Made by a program: the position numbers and the translations under genes
In this document: positions 1 through 11,985 of the stretch, one piece after another
Layout of the letters: every line of letters begins with the position of its first letter
How positions within the stretch are numbered: the first letter of the stretch is position 1
Assembly (NCBI GenBank): GCA_037974335.1
Contig: CM075760.1
Span: forward strand, 23,297,538-23,361,537
Length of the DNA: 64,000 nt
Direction: 5' to 3'
From: Prionace glauca
Taxonomy: Eukaryota; Chordata; Chondrichthyes; Carcharhiniformes; Carcharhinidae
The notes under the pieces: generated by a model
The model's input: only the letters and a program-made list of their open reading frames with translations
Database searches by the model: none
Told to the model about the DNA's origin: nothing

Positions 1-59
1 CTGTAGGGGAAAGTAAAATACTTGAATGTTTGTCTGGACATAAGAAGACATTGAGGAAA

Positions 60-1030
60 TCATACAGATATCAAGAAGGATTGGCATAGCTCCATGCAAG
101 CGAAATTGTGTTTTAACATTTATTAGAGTTCATTGAGGAATTAACAGTCAAAGCAAGTAACGTAGAACATGTAGCTGTGGTACACTTTGATTTCCAAATG
201 TTATTTGATAAATTTATGCATCAAAGGTTACGACAGAATAAGAGCTGATTTTGTAGGGCAAAAAGTCATATCATGGACAGAGGACTGATTAGCTAAAAAG
301 AAGAAACAAAAGTTGACATTAATTTTGGGGCTTCCCAACTGCAGAAAATGGAAGATACAGGGATAGCACGGGGACATGTTCTTTGAGCTCAATGGCATGT
401 ATCATTAGACCGTGAACCCAGAATGAGTAGGCAGAAAGAATAGGAGACATTTTTTGCCAAGAACACCAAGATGGCTGGGAGTATGAATTGTCTGAAGGAA
501 ATGTGCAGACTTCAAATGGATATTGATGGATACCTGAGTGTCAAAGAATATTTTGCACGTCGAGTTTGATGTGGAAAAATTTGAAATTGTCCACTTTAGC
601 AGGCAGAAATTGAATACAATATGCTATTTAAACGTAAAACGAAAGAACCACTCACAGTAAAGAGGAGTCGGCGTGCCCACTACATTGAGCAAAACAGGTT
701 GGTTGTGCAAGTAACCGAAAAAACAGGAAGGCAACTGAATTACTGCAGCATATTGCAAGGAAGTAGAATATAAATCTTTTACCGCCGTTTTTGAGAGCAT
801 TGGTGCGACCACTTCCAGAGAACTGTGCACACTTCTGGAGAAAAATAATACATTAGCATTCGCAGTAATTGAAACGAAAATGTGCGCCCTCCTCATTCCT
901 GTAGTTAAGTGTTTACACTTTCATAACAGATTGAAAGGAGTTAGCTCATACACATTCGAGATTACAAAAAATGAATAAGTGGTGATTTTATTGAAACCAT
1001 CGAAATTCCGAGGGGACATGATCAGGAGAT
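60..1030 (+). mobile_element. Degenerate CR1-clade LINE fragment
   Basis: An old reverse-transcriptase-derived segment. Pieces resembling the CR1 path (valine-aspartate-phenylalanine block near 170-230, a YIDD-like stretch near 400-450, then the region read in younger copies as a respectable C-terminal domain near 730-850) occur in the right order on the plus strand, but every frame is broken many times. Recognised by comparison with the intact CR1 copy at 27.9-30.1 kb in this window. Ends are approximate. Confidence 0.55.
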
Positions 1031-2197
1031 CGAGGTCATACAGTCGATAAAGTTGCGCTAAAGTGCCGTTTCAGCGCGGTGGCTAAAATACAGGACATCC
1101 ATCAAGTATTACGTTATTCCCTTCTAGTTAGAAGTGATTTTTTACTCACTTTTGGTCATTGAAATTTAGGATGTTTTTCAAAGAATTTAGAAGTAGTTTC
1201 ATCAATAATTATACTCAAGGCGATAATAAACAGTGGCAGATGAAAAAGGCTGAAAATTTTATTTCTGCACACAAGTCCCCTGTTGTTGTATTTCGAAGTG
1301 TGTACAGCAACATAATGTGAGGACAGGTATCGGGAACGATAGGTCAGAACAATTAAAATAGCCACTATATCAGAGCGGTCAGTGAAGATTATAGAAGAAT
1401 TGGATAAAGTAGCTGAGAAGAGATTGAAAACGGAAAGTCATTGTTGACATCGATTGTCATCTGCTCTAGACTAAGTAAGGACATGCATTTAGCTGAATGT
1501 AACTTTTTGACTAAGGGAACAACGACAAAAGAAGGGTTATGATGCGGTGGAATTATGTGATGGCATATATATGAGTCCTGCAGCTATGAATATAAGTATT
1601 TGACTGGCAGTGCGAGAAGGATGAAGAAGATGATGGTTCTGAAGATGAAAGTGATCATCATGAGGATAATGGTGATGGTAGTAATGGACTTTTAGGGAAT
1701 AAAATTGCAAGATTGTTTGAATAAGGCAGGGATAATGAACTGACATTATTGTTCTGCACAGAGATGACATAAAATGATTTTTAAACGACCTCACATATGT
1801 TGCAATCACTTGAGGGAAATTTGATCGCACTAATCTATGGCAACAGCATCCTTCTTAGCCAAAGAGAGGGAAACCAAACAGAGTGATAGACGCACGTTCC
1901 TGTTAAGTGCAGAAGTGAAGTCGACTCTCCTATTTAGCCCAACTTGCAAGAAAGTCAGTAAAAAAACATTTATAATCTGAATTTTCAGAGTCTCCCCCGA
2001 AGAAAACACAAAACACACATTTTTCATTTTCAAGTGTTAAGCCTTTGTTTATTCTGCGACAAATTTGTCATGATGGCAAACAAAACAAAATAAATAAAAT
2101 ACGGCATGTCAAAATTACTTCTTGATCAACACATAACTGAATCCATTGGCAAGAGTGATGGCGGAAATTATTCGCAGTTTTAAGGCTGATCTAAATG
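1031..2197. other. Intergenic stretch, no gene recognised
   Basis: AT-rich DNA with short open frames only, none with a recognisable domain. A GATGAT-rich patch near 1618-1680 gives a run of acidic residues or histidines depending on strand, and is best read as simple sequence. Confidence 0.6.
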
Positions 2198-3793
2198 ATT
2201 ACATAAGAACATAAGAAATAGGAGGAGGAGTAGGCCATCTGGCCCTTCGAGCCTGCCCCGCCATTCAATAAGATCATGGCTGATCTGTCATGACTCAGCT
2301 CCACCTTCCCGCCCTCTCCCCATAACCCTTAATCCCTTCTCTTATCAAAAACCCATCAACCCGTTTCTTAAAAATATTTAGCGAGGCAGCCTCCACCACT
2401 TCAACGGGCAGAGAATTCCAGAGATTCACCACCCTTTGAGTGAAGAAGTTCCTCCTCAACTCTGTTCTAAACCGCCCCCCCCTTTATCTTGAGGCTGTGC
2501 CCCCTAGTCCTACTGTCTTTTTTGAGCGGGAACAGTCTCTCCACCTCTACCCTATCCATCCCATTCATCATCTTATACGTCTCAATGAGATCTCCCCTCA
2601 TTCTTCTAAACTCTAACGAGTACAAGCCTAGTTTATTCAGCCTCTCCTCATAGCTCAATCCCCTCAACTCCGGTATCAGCCGAGTAAACCTCCTCTGCAC
2701 TCCCTCCAGGGCCAAAACATCCTTGCGCAGGTGCGGCGCCCAAAACTGCACACAGTACTCCAGCTGCGGCCTCACCAATGCCCTATACAGCTGCAGCAAG
2801 ACCTCCCTACTTTTATATTCAATCCCCTTCGCTATGAAGGCCAGCATCCCATTCGCCTTCCTGACCACCTGCTGCACCTGCAAGCTGGGTTTTTGCGACT
2901 CATGCACAAGGACCCCGAGGTCCCTCTGCACCGTCGCCTGCTGCAGTTTTTCGCCCCGTAAGTAATAGTCCTTCCTACCATTCCTCCTACCAAAGTGGAC
3001 CACCTCACACTTGCCAACATTAAATTCCATTTGCCATTTCCTGGCCCATTCGCCCAGCCTATCTAGATCCTTCTGCAGACTCTCCACACCCTCCGCACAA
3101 TTTGCCTTTCCCCCAATCTTGGTGTCATCAGCAAATTTCGACACCCTGCACTCGGTTCCCTCCTCCAGATCATCTATATAAATGGTAAATAGCTGAGGCC
3201 CCAGCACCGACCCCTGGGGCACCCCACTAGTCACCAACCGCCAATCCGAATAGCATCCATTGACCCCCACTCTCTGCCTCCTATTTGACAACCAATCCTC
3301 TATCCACGCTAACATCCTACCCCCAACTCCATGTCCCTGACCTTCTGCAATAACCTCTTGTGAGGTACCTTGTCAAACGCCTTCTGAAAATCCAGAAAGA
3401 CCACATCCACCGGCTCTCCTCCATCCACTGCCCTAGACACATCCTCATAGAACTCCAGTAAATTTGTCAGACACGACTTCCCTTTAATGAAACCGTGTTG
3501 CGTCCGCCCTATCAAGCAATTCCCCTCAAGATGCCTCGCTATTTCCTCCTTAATGACGGTTTCTAACATTTTACCTACCACAGACGTTAAACTAACCGGC
3601 CTATAATTCCCCGCCTTTTGCCTGGCACCCTTCTTAAACAACGGCGTAACATTAGCCGTTTTCCAATCTTCCGGCACTTCCCCGGAATCCAGCGACGTCT
3701 GGAAAATAACCACCAAGGCATCCACTATCACCTCCGCCATTTCTTTCAGAACCCTCGGATGCATTCCATCCGGTCCTGGGGACAATTACATAA
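2198..3793 (-). mobile_element. 5'-truncated CR1 LINE with target-site duplication
   Basis: A young CR1-clade copy. Read on the minus strand it enters within the reverse transcriptase at SPGPDGMHP, passes TQHGF, the FLDFQKAFDKVPH block, SGVPQGSVLGP, YIDDL and FADDTKI, and ends in the octamer tail AAGAACAT (plus-strand view) near 2207-2220. The 9-bp ATTACATAA occurs at 2198-2206 and again at 3785-3793, a good target-site duplication candidate. The coding frame is interrupted: the RT part is split around 3310, and a run of eight C at about 2475 shifts the end of the frame. Nearly identical to copies at 27.9, 32.9, 34.7 and 41.1 kb, so the family was recently active. Confidence 0.9.
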
Positions 3794-4128
3794 CAATTAC
3801 TTCCTCACAGGCATCAGAGCAATAACCCAGATGGAAACAAACGCCCAAATAATTTATAATTCGAGCAAGCACTTGAAAAATGACAACTTAACTCCCGAGG
3901 CTAACAGGAATACATAGAACAACGAGTCAGCAGCGGCAAAAGAGCTGAAATCTAACTGAGCGTATTTTACTGACGGGATTATGTGAGGATGTTGTCTTAC
4001 TTTGTCGTTCATATATTGACACATTGGGAATGAAATTAATTCCGAGTGTATATTTGATGCGGGTCGTGTTTAATAGAAACAAGAATAGGAAACATGGCAA
4101 GACAACATTAATTTCTTGTAGAATTTTC

Positions 4129-6878
4129 CTATTTTAAGATTCTAAGCAATTTAATAAATTGACAAAAAGGATATTTCAGCCCATTTCTTAACTCATTTCT
4201 AAATTTTTTCTGTGTCCCAGCGTAAATGAATGGATTCATGCAAGAACTCAGAAACTGAAGCATAAATCCTTTTTCCTCCAGGGTAAATGTTGATTCACTG
4301 GAATTAGAACCTGAAAAGTAAGTAACCTTTGCAATTCGGACGTAGAGTATAGTTATAAAAAATAACAAATATAACATAATGAAACTGCCCGAGATGGTGA
4401 AGAGTAAAACAATCGATCGTTTCCGCTTTTCCATTTCTGGATCAAGTTGATTCTCTCCATTTCCGTGGGCTCGGAGCCTCTTACGAGCTCCACTTGCCGC
4501 AAGGATGTGTCTGACAGTCAGAGCATTGAGCAGTAAAATCAGAATGAACGGCAGAAAAGGGGTTACAATGCAACGAATCCAGTCATATGCAGCCCAAGCT
4601 GTTGAGATGTAAAAAAAAGCCTTTACATTACAGAACCAAGGCACTTTGTTAATTGTATATCTCGGTTCATATATGAAATACAAAAAGGCATTTTTTATGG
4701 AGGTCAGTGCAGTCACGATTCCTATCACCCAAGCAGCTGTCCTCTCAGAGCAATATTTCAGTTTCAGCTTCTGGCAACAAATGGCAACAAATCGATCGAA
4801 GGTGAAAGTGACCGTTAACCAGGCTGAGCTGTCTATTGCTGCAAAAATGAGCGCAGAACGGAGACTGCATATCGGCGTGATAGACAGGAAACTGAACGGG
4901 AAATAAATACCAGCAATCCGGTTTAATATTACAGCTGTTACAATGACCAAGAGATCAGTCACCGCCATGGACACCAGGTAGTAAGTGATACATCCAGACA
5001 GGCCACATCTTCTTCGAGAGAAGATCACAATCACTGCCAAGTTAGCTGTAATAGCGAAAAGGAGAGAAAAAGAGTGTGTGTATGAATGGAGGAATCGACT
5101 AGAAACAAAATCATCCACTTTACAGTTTATGTGTGAAATTATAACTTCTTGCTGCCAGAAACTTATCCCTTATGCCGTGGAAAATTGCTATCAGTTAAAA
5201 ATAATCATTCGGTTTCGAAAGATGAATAAATTTGGAATAGAAAGTATTACATTACAGAATCAGGGCACTTTGTTAATTGTATATCTCGGTTCCTATATGA
5301 AATACAAAAAGGCATTTTTTGTGGAAGGCAGTGCAGCCACGATTCTTACAAATTAGAGATGTAACAAATAAAGGCATAGAATCGAAATCATATCACTGAA
5401 GAATGGATTAGACAAACACGAAAATGCAACATCAGATAACCATACAGAATATTGAACTGGATCAATCACGACAAAATAGAAAAAGAATATTAACTGTGAA
5501 ATCTAACAAGAACATAGATTATATCTGACTGCGGATCAGAAGTTCCCCCGGCAATAAAAAAAAAACATCAAATCTTTCATTATCAAAAACGTCAGTTATC
5601 GGCCTGTTAAAACTACGCAAATTAAATTGACTTTTTTTTTACATTCCGGCTGATACTTTGAACTGGATGCAGAATTATGTCGGTCCTGCAACAAGTAATA
5701 ATTTGTCGGGTAATAGTAATAATAATTATTATGTCGGGTCCTGCATCACTTCTGTCTTGATCAGGACCAATGAAACTGACATATGATGAGGTCTCAATTG
5801 GAGAAAGATAATAAAACACTTCATCAGTGCTACACAGCCCTAATGCTCAGTTTACCCTGATAGTGAATATTTGGAAAATACATTGTGCACGTTACCTGAG
5901 ATGATGCCAGGAGTCATGGTTACTAAACTAATGCTGATAAATCAATTGTGAACAGAACAATCCTAGACATTGCGGCCGATAGGCGCAGAAGGAAATCACG
6001 CAATCAACGGTCGCTATCTTAGAACAAACTACAGAAGCGGGTTTAGAAGAAGGGCAGCCTTGTGAAGTAGTCAGTGTGATAGGATAAAGATCGAAATACT
6101 TTTTTTGTGACTGAGGGGACATTCCAACAGTTCACAGGTATTTACCATGTATCAGTCAAAAAATATTTGCAAATCACCGTCCCTTCAACAAACTCAGTTG
6201 GAATTTTTTTTGACTGAATATCCCTCAAAGCGAATGTCTCAATGGCATTGTCATTGAGACATTATAATCATTGCGGAAGGTGAAGGAGTGTGAGAATTCA
6301 GTCACACCAGCAGTGCTGGTGCCATATTGAAACAAACTGTACATCCAAATCACTTTATGATAATAGAGCTCCAATAATGTTGTTAACAATGCATTGATTT
6401 TATGATGGCAGTACACTCAATCACTCGTAGTCAGAATATCGAAACAGCAAGAGGTAATTGTGATAAATGAGGCATATTATACATCTGATTTAATGAAATG
6501 AGCCTGAATACTGTCAGCAAGAATTTGATAGGGGATAAGTGTGAGGGCGAGTGTGAGATTTAAACAATTCATATTGCAAATATATGGCAATGGAGGGAAT
6601 AAATTATCACCACGAATGACGTGTCAATATTTCTAAATATAAATGCTATTACGAAAGAGAAGAAAATATACCTTTAAATGTGAAAATGATATCCCATTGC
6701 ATTGGAGAAGGAATATATGTATCGTGGAAATGCACAACTTGCAAAAACACACTGTTAATGCAACAAAAGAACGATTCACACAGCTAATAACAAACTGCAA
6801 TAAAGTACCTGGAACTCCAATAGCTGCAATGACAGGGTAGTAAATCGCAAACACCAAACCTTTTGGTATTCCATGCAT
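4129..6878 (-). CDS. GPR139-like class A G-protein-coupled receptor, gene 1
   Basis: Two coding exons on the minus strand. Exon 1 is 6878-6809 (70 nt, starts ATG, MHGIPKG...); the intron begins GT at 6808 and ends AG at 5046; exon 2 is 5045-4129. The phase-1 junction gives GVP-A-NLAVIV, inside TM1, for 328 residues. Seven hydrophobic segments are visible. TM3 holds the Cys of ITPICS and ends DRF in place of DRY; the second extracellular loop carries PWFC, the usual disulfide partner; TM7 has NPFIY. The block CGLSGCITYYLVSMA after TM1 is characteristic of GPR139/GPR142-like receptors. It acts at the plasma membrane; in mammals GPR139 responds to aromatic amino acids, but the ligand here cannot be inferred. 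No break is seen. The ATG at 5118 is not the start because it lies upstream of the splice acceptor. Confidence 0.88.
5249..5348 (-). pseudogene. Duplicated fragment of GPCR gene 1 exon 2, in its own intron
   Basis: About 100 bp repeats 4625-4725 of exon 2 with only a handful of differences by eye, in the same orientation, some 200 bp upstream of the exon 2 acceptor. It covers the second extracellular loop part only and has no splice sites of its own, so it is a non-coding relic of a local partial duplication. Confidence 0.85.
5349..6808 (-). other. Remainder of GPCR gene 1 intron
   Basis: AT-rich intron sequence with poly-A and poly-T runs (5560-5640) and a TAATAATAATTATTAT patch near 5698-5732. 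No recognisable gene or repeat family was seen. Confidence 0.5.
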
Positions 6879-8069
6879 TTCAATCTCAAGCTCTGAGCGT
6901 GTTCTGCATGCACTGAAACATGGTGAAATTTATACACGACAGCAGTCTCCTGGGAGATAATTAGATGGTTTACGTTTAAGATGATTATTTTTGTAACAGC
7001 ACCTGCTGGACTGGTGTTTATTATTTTTCATTGAATGTAACGTTTAATTTTCATGGAACCTGATACAACTCTAAAGTATTATGAACAGAATGACCCAGAA
7101 AATTAATTGTGAAAATGGTGGGGTTTTGTGTTATGAGCTTCGGCCAAATCAGCCAACTTCTCCCTTGACCCCACTCCAGAATCGTGCCAATGAATTGATC
7201 AAAAACCAAGAACAATGTGTTGTCCAACCTCTCTGAAATTTCACATCTGTTTTGTTGCAACTGTGTGCATGTTCAATGTGGACATGTTCAGTTAAGTACT
7301 CGGTGTGGATATCTCCAGTTCAACATAATGAGATCAGTGCACAGATCAGTGCTGTTGTATTATGTTTGGACAAGCCTAGGTCACCATTAATATGACCACC
7401 ACAGTGCATTTGCATTTAGATATTTACTGTGTGGTATGTGTAAATGCAGTGTAAAATAAACTTGTTGAGGAAACATGATGACATTCTGAGGGCACAATTT
7501 CAGATATGGGTAGTTCAATTCATTGTATCCTTCATTCACTATAGCCCTATAGTGTGAGGGTCAGTATATCACCATTGCTTCAGTGTACTTCCACTCTTAT
7601 ACTTTACAACTGGTAAATGAGTTGGCAGCAACGTTTCCATACCTGGGAATCAGATAAAGAGATTGTGTGAAACAATTCTGTTATATTCCTGGCTAAAATG
7701 AAGGGAAAGTGGTGTAAGTATTGGGGATCCAATGAATCTAACCAAATTGATCAATTGTCATGTCAAACAGACGCAATTCTGATGTAGGGGGATAAAAGTA
7801 GAGGTTCCAAAGGTCTTCCCTGTGAGCCAAATACTGAAGAGTCCCGAGGCGGAGTTTCAAGGAAACTCCCGTCAAAGGAGGAGCCAAACTTCCAAGGCTG
7901 AATTCCACAAAAAGCCCTCTCAAAGGAGCCAGAGAGGGTTTAACCTATCAGACTGATCACCCACTTCAAGTTATAAAAGCCAATGTCTTAAAGTAGTTCA
8001 GTAAATCTTGTTCATGAATAAACTTATTTAAATTTACTATCCAGAGAATTCTGCCTTTGCCTTAATTGG
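6879..8069. other. Upstream flank of GPCR gene 1, no gene recognised
   Basis: No domain-bearing frame. 7780-8060 holds a TATAAAA-like string and an AATAAA string, but neither a paired copy nor clear element ends, so no element is called. Confidence 0.45.
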
Positions 8070-8374
8070 TTAAAGTCTTGTCTGAACCAAAGTAAATTTC
8101 TTTCCACAGTGAATGCAATTGAACGGCCTCTCCTCAGTGTGAACTTGGTGTAACATGAGGCTGGCTGACTGAGTGAATCCCTTCCCCCACACAGCGCAGG
8201 TGAATGGCCTCTCCCCAGTGTGAGTGCGTTGGTGTGCAGTGAGTGTGGATAACTGCCTGAAGCTCTTTCCAAAGGAGGTGCAGTTAAACGGTTTCTCCTC
8301 AGTGTGAATTCTCTTGTGTACGACCAGGTTGGCTGACTGAGTGAATTCCATCCCACACTCAGAGCAGGTGAATG

Positions 8375-8760
8375 ATTTAAAAACAAACAAACAACAAAGA
8401 ACAACCCAGCACGGGAAACAGGCCCTTCGGCCCAACGAGTCCGCGCCGCCACATCACCCTACACCTATTCTACCCTGCGTGTCTACGAATGGAACCCTAC
8501 TCAGTCAGATTCAGGGGAGAATAGTGTCAATTTGGTAAAAACCGATTAGCCTGAGAGCACATTTTTGGGGTGTGGGAGGAAACCGGAGCGCCCGGAGGAA
8601 ACCCACGCAACCACAGGGAGAATGCACAAACTCCCACAGACACAGGCCCAAATCCATGTGTCTGCACAGCCAGCAGTGCTAGTCACTAAGCTGTTGCGGC
8701 GCCCATCTACCGGTCCAGGATCAAGCACACACACTGACATGAAGTACTAGGCCACTCCTG
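8375..8760 (-). mobile_element. tRNA-headed SINE inserted in zinc-finger relic
   Basis: Shows the dispersed SINE signature of this genome in minus orientation: AACAGGCCCTTCGGCCC near 8408-8431, GGTGTGGGAGGAAACCGGAG near 8568-8587 and GGAAACCCACGCA near 8597, ending at the tRNA-derived head near 8680-8710. Diverged; ends approximate. Confidence 0.7.
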
Positions 8761-8884
8761 GAACTTCCAAGAGCAGCCCACGCACGACCCGCCGTGTGAA
8801 TGCCCCTCGTTTGACACGAGGTGGACTTCCACCTGTGGAATAAAGACAAAAATATTAATCTTACAGCCTGCCTTTCCGGTGTCT

Positions 8885-9745
8885 CCCGAGGTTTAACCCT
8901 ATTTAATAGCCCCTACCATATCCCTCATTTCTCGTTTCACTCATGTGCCTATCTAACTGCATCTTAAACGCGTCCAACGTTCCTGCCTCCACCACCCTAC
9001 TCGGTAGCGCGTTCCAGACCCCCACAACTCTCTGCGTAAAGAACCTTCTTCTCACCTCCAAATTATACCTCTCCCCCCTCACCCTTAAATGATGACCTCT
9101 CGTGTTCGTACCCAGTCTAGGGAGCAGTCTCTCACTATTATCTCTATCCATTCCATTCATTATCTTATATACTTCTAACATGTCCCCTCTCAATCTCCGT
9201 CTTTCCAAGGAGAATAGTCCCAGTTTCTTCAACCTCACCTCGTAACCCAGTCCCCCCATGCCAGGCAACATCCTGGTAAACCTCCTCTGCACCCTTTCCA
9301 GAGACTCCACGTCCTTCCGGTAGTAAGGTGACCAGAACTGGACGCAGTACTCCAAATGCGGTCTAACCAATGTTCTGTACAACTGAAGCATTAGACAGCA
9401 GCTTTTATACTCTATGCCCCTTCCTATAAAGGCCAACATCCCATAAGCCTTCCTAACAACGTTCTCCACTTGTGACGCAACCTTCATGGATTTGTGAACC
9501 TGCACTCCCACGTCCCTCTGTATGTCTATACTCCTAATCGGCCTCTCTTTAATCACATAGCTCCTCTCTACATTATTCCGTCCAAAATGCATCACCTCGC
9601 ATTTGTCAGGATTAAATGCCATCTGCCACCTATCTGCCCACTGCACCAACCTATCTATATCCTGTTGTATCACCTGACAATCCAGTTCCGTACCCGCCAA
9701 CCCTGCCATCTTGGTGTCATCAGCAAACTTGCTAATCACACCACC
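8885..9745 (-). mobile_element. CR1 LINE 3' fragment (second subfamily)
   Basis: A 5'-truncated CR1 whose frame is open on the minus strand from FADDTKMAG through [59 protein letters not shown] and VWNALPSRVV. It differs clearly from the TTCTTATG-tailed subfamily (for example VQVHKSMKVASQ, RNEGYGRGY end), so a second CR1 lineage is present. The frame runs on into the zinc-finger relic only by chance. Confidence 0.88.
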
Positions 9746-10029
9746 TACACCCCAGCGTGAACACGCTTGTGTGCTTAGGTTGGATGAAGACCTGAAGCTC
9801 TTCCCACAAGAAGTGCAGCTGTATGACTTCTTCCCAGTGTGATTTCTCTGATATGTTAGCAGAAAAAAAGACAGAAGAAGAATCAATCCACATTAAACAA
9901 TGTTGATAACACCATATAACAGTACAGCGGGGAACAATTGACAGCTATTTTTTTATTGGCACCCACGGGCTCTTTGCCAACAGGCAACTATTTACTGTGA
10001 ATGCTGATGGTGAGAAACTAGTAGAATTC

Positions 10030-10103
10030 CATCCCTGGGTGGTCTCGAACCACCAACCTTTCGATTAACAGGCGAACGCGCTGACCAATTGCGCCACAGA
10101 GAC
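10030..10103 (-). tRNA. tRNA-Asn (GTT)
   Basis: 74-nt cloverleaf on the minus strand, starting GTCTCTGTGGCGCAATTGG and matching vertebrate tRNA-Asn closely. The anticodon loop CTGTTAA gives GTT; the T arm is GGTGG-TTCGAGA-CCACC. The acceptor stem is complete with two G-U pairs. One mismatch sits at the bottom of the anticodon stem (C31/T39), so it is probably but not certainly functional. No T4 run lies immediately downstream. Confidence 0.88.
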
Positions 10104-10857
10104 TGAGACAGTGGACATTAAGTATATTCTAAAGTAGTGTGTCAATGACTACAATTCTATTTCTGAAAACCTGTTCCAGAACTGCAGCATGACCGCTCTG
10201 TTTATAATTCCATACAAGTCTCTTTAGTTCCGTTGATCCCGCAGCACTGTTGTAGTGTGTTGGTTATTCCCTTTCTCCTATGAACGGGCAGGTAAAATAA
10301 ATCCACATCTCTTCTCACAGGGAGGAATTCAACGGGAGGCAAAGGAACTGGCCACCATTTGTATTATGGGATTGAACCATTCAGGCACATAAATTCCGAC
10401 CCGTTACAGGAAGGTCCAGTAGATCTGCACTGAGCCTCGATTTCCTCATCTGCCTGAGTTGCTTTTCCTGTTTCTTAGTGATGAAAAATGATATATGAAA
10501 AAAGATTCTTCTGTGAAATATGCGCCATTTCCCCTAGTTCACTTACAATATCACTTTTATCTGTCTGTTTGAGCACACAGTACAATCAGATATTTCAGTT
10601 GGTGATTTACCATATTACTCTGCTCCGAAAACCCATTAAATTCTGTTGGAGACTGAACAAGATGCGGATAAAAGCTCGTTGTCAAAATCGACTTCCCTGT
10701 CTTTTCGTCAAAATAACGTGTTTATAATTTCACAGAAAGTATTTGAGGGTGATATCAGATCAACGATAACGTGTTTAACATCGAAGTTCGGCACATGTTG
10801 AGCGACAAACTGAAATCAATCAGTTTTCTCTTCCACCACATGAAAAAGCTTAATAAA
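10104..10857. other. Spacer between tRNA-Asn and tRNA-Val
   Basis: No gene recognised. The short open frame at 10488-10727 has no domain. Part of the duplicated block described above. Confidence 0.5.
10843..10847 (-). terminator. Pol III T5 terminator of tRNA-Val
   Basis: A run of five T on the minus strand begins about ten bases after the tRNA-Val 3' end, the usual RNA polymerase III stop signal. Confidence 0.7.
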
Positions 10858-10930
10858 TGTTTCTGCCCGGTTTCGAACCGGGGACCTTTCGCGTGTGAGG
10901 CGAACGTGATAACCACTACACTACAGAAAC
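10858..10930 (-). tRNA. tRNA-Val (CAC)
   Basis: 73-nt cloverleaf on the minus strand beginning GTTTCTGTAGTGTAGTGG and nearly identical to vertebrate tRNA-Val. The anticodon loop CTCACAC gives CAC; the B box GGTTCGAAACC is intact and the acceptor stem GTTTCTG pairs fully with CAGAAAC. It looks functional. Confidence 0.95.
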
Positions 10931-11985
10931 AGCTGCAAGCGTAGTACAGCAAATTTGCCTGTCTGCAATGTTCAACTATCTTGTGTTGCTGCAGGTTCCG
11001 ATGGTCAGACTGAGAGCCCACGTCACTGAATTCAGGAAGATAACCGTTACTTTCAATCTGATTGTACAACTTATCCCGAACACCAAAACTGAAAAGAGTT
11101 CATCTGGCAAATATTTAAGGGAGCAGTGGTGTCTGCCCATTCATTAATACATCATTTTCAACTTTCTTCGAATAATCTCAACCAAATGCCCTCAATGATA
11201 AAAGCAAATTACTGCGGATGGGAAAGAGGAAATGCTCCAAAATCTCCCAATGTCTGACAGCACCTGTAAGGAGTGAAAAGGGCGGATGTTTCGGGTCCAG
11301 ATGACACTTTATCAAACGGAGTTACTCCGATCGAGAAGACAGGCAGGAACACAGACGGAATGGCTGTTTGTCGATATAAGAGACAGAATTGCAAATATTG
11401 AGACTGCAATCCCTGCCCAGAGGATGGATGGGGAATTTCTAACTGAGCTTCAAATCCTGTCAATTTCACCTCCCGTCATTTCTCATCGTGACTTATTTTT
11501 GTTGAAAATTATTGGAAATAAAGCAATGAGTGCAGAGATGGTCAATTCATTACAAATCTCTCACATCAGCATCACTGAGGGTCCAGTGATCAGGATCGGC
11601 GCCGTGACGCGATTTCGATTCCCAGTCACGGAGTGAATCAGTTTTTGTTCAATTCTTTATTTAATGAAAACTCGCCTCACCGCGTCTGTGAAGGGAACAA
11701 CATCTACATCTTCCAGCTGGATGAACTGGCATCGGAGCTGGAGAAGTCAGAAATGTAACACTAACGAAAAACTCTGAAGAACATACATGTCAGATACACA
11801 ACATACATGTCAGATACACATACAGCACACATGTCAAATCATGTCACTTTCAAGTTGCGGCTTTTAACTTCCTGCTCTCCACCTCAGACCTTTCCACATT
11901 CATCAAAAACCCCACACCTCAAACCCCATCCTGCTCCTCAATCCACTGATAATGCTACTCGTACCGTAAAGAGGTGACAGCATTT
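10931..11985. other. Intergenic stretch between tRNA-Val and tRNA-Thr
   Basis: No protein gene recognised. 11195-11360 resembles a dispersed repeat (AAATTACTGCGGATG at one end, TTTCGGGTCCAGATGACAC inside) also seen at 37265-37480, 50060-50160 and 51470-51520. A short direct repeat ACATACATGTCAGATACACA is tandem at 11782-11821. Confidence 0.55.
11572..11636 (+). pseudogene. Possible tRNA relic (Glu/Asp-like)
   Basis: GGTCCAGTGATCAGGATCGG followed by a GATTTCGATTCCC B-box-like string and TCACGGA has the order of a Glu/Asp tRNA D arm, T arm and 3' acceptor, but stems are badly mismatched and no clear anticodon can be set. Weak call. Confidence 0.35.

Larger units (their letters stand above)
8070..9886 (-). 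pseudogene. Broken C2H2 zinc-finger gene fragment
   Basis: Minus-strand remains of a tandem C2H2 zinc-finger exon. At 9770-9886 one finger reads YSCTSCGKSFRSSSNLS after an HTGKK linker, then loses frame; the HKRVHAG-like histidine part follows one frame away. At 8070-8380 four more follow: FTCSECGMEFTQSANLVVHK (Cys and His intact), FNCTSFGKSF (second Cys is Phe), FTCAVWGKGF (second Cys is Trp, His spacing shortened) and FNCIHCGKKF (histidines lost). HTGERP and HTEEKP linkers are typical of DNA-binding arrays. A CR1 (8885-9745) and a SINE (8375-8760) split the two parts. Decayed fingers plus insertions make it non-functional. No KRAB or SCAN domain is visible. Confidence 0.85.
9895..10857. repeat. 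Duplicated tRNA-Asn neighbourhood, copy A
   Basis: About 960 bp matching 45327-46280 in the same orientation, with scattered substitutions and small gaps (for example GGCACCCACGG, TGAACGGGCAGGTAAAAT and AAGTATTTGAGGGTGA-like strings in both). It contains the tRNA-Asn gene and stops at the 3' end of tRNA-Val. Confidence 0.85.

Noticed and set aside
2723-2965. Plus-strand frames such as [14 protein letters not shown] and similar ones opposite each CR1
   Set aside because: Shadows of the CR1 coding strand, repeated at every copy.
7780-8060. TATAAAA and AATAAA strings suggesting a terminal-repeat-like segment
   Set aside because: No second copy, no clear termini or target duplication, and no associated coding part in the window.
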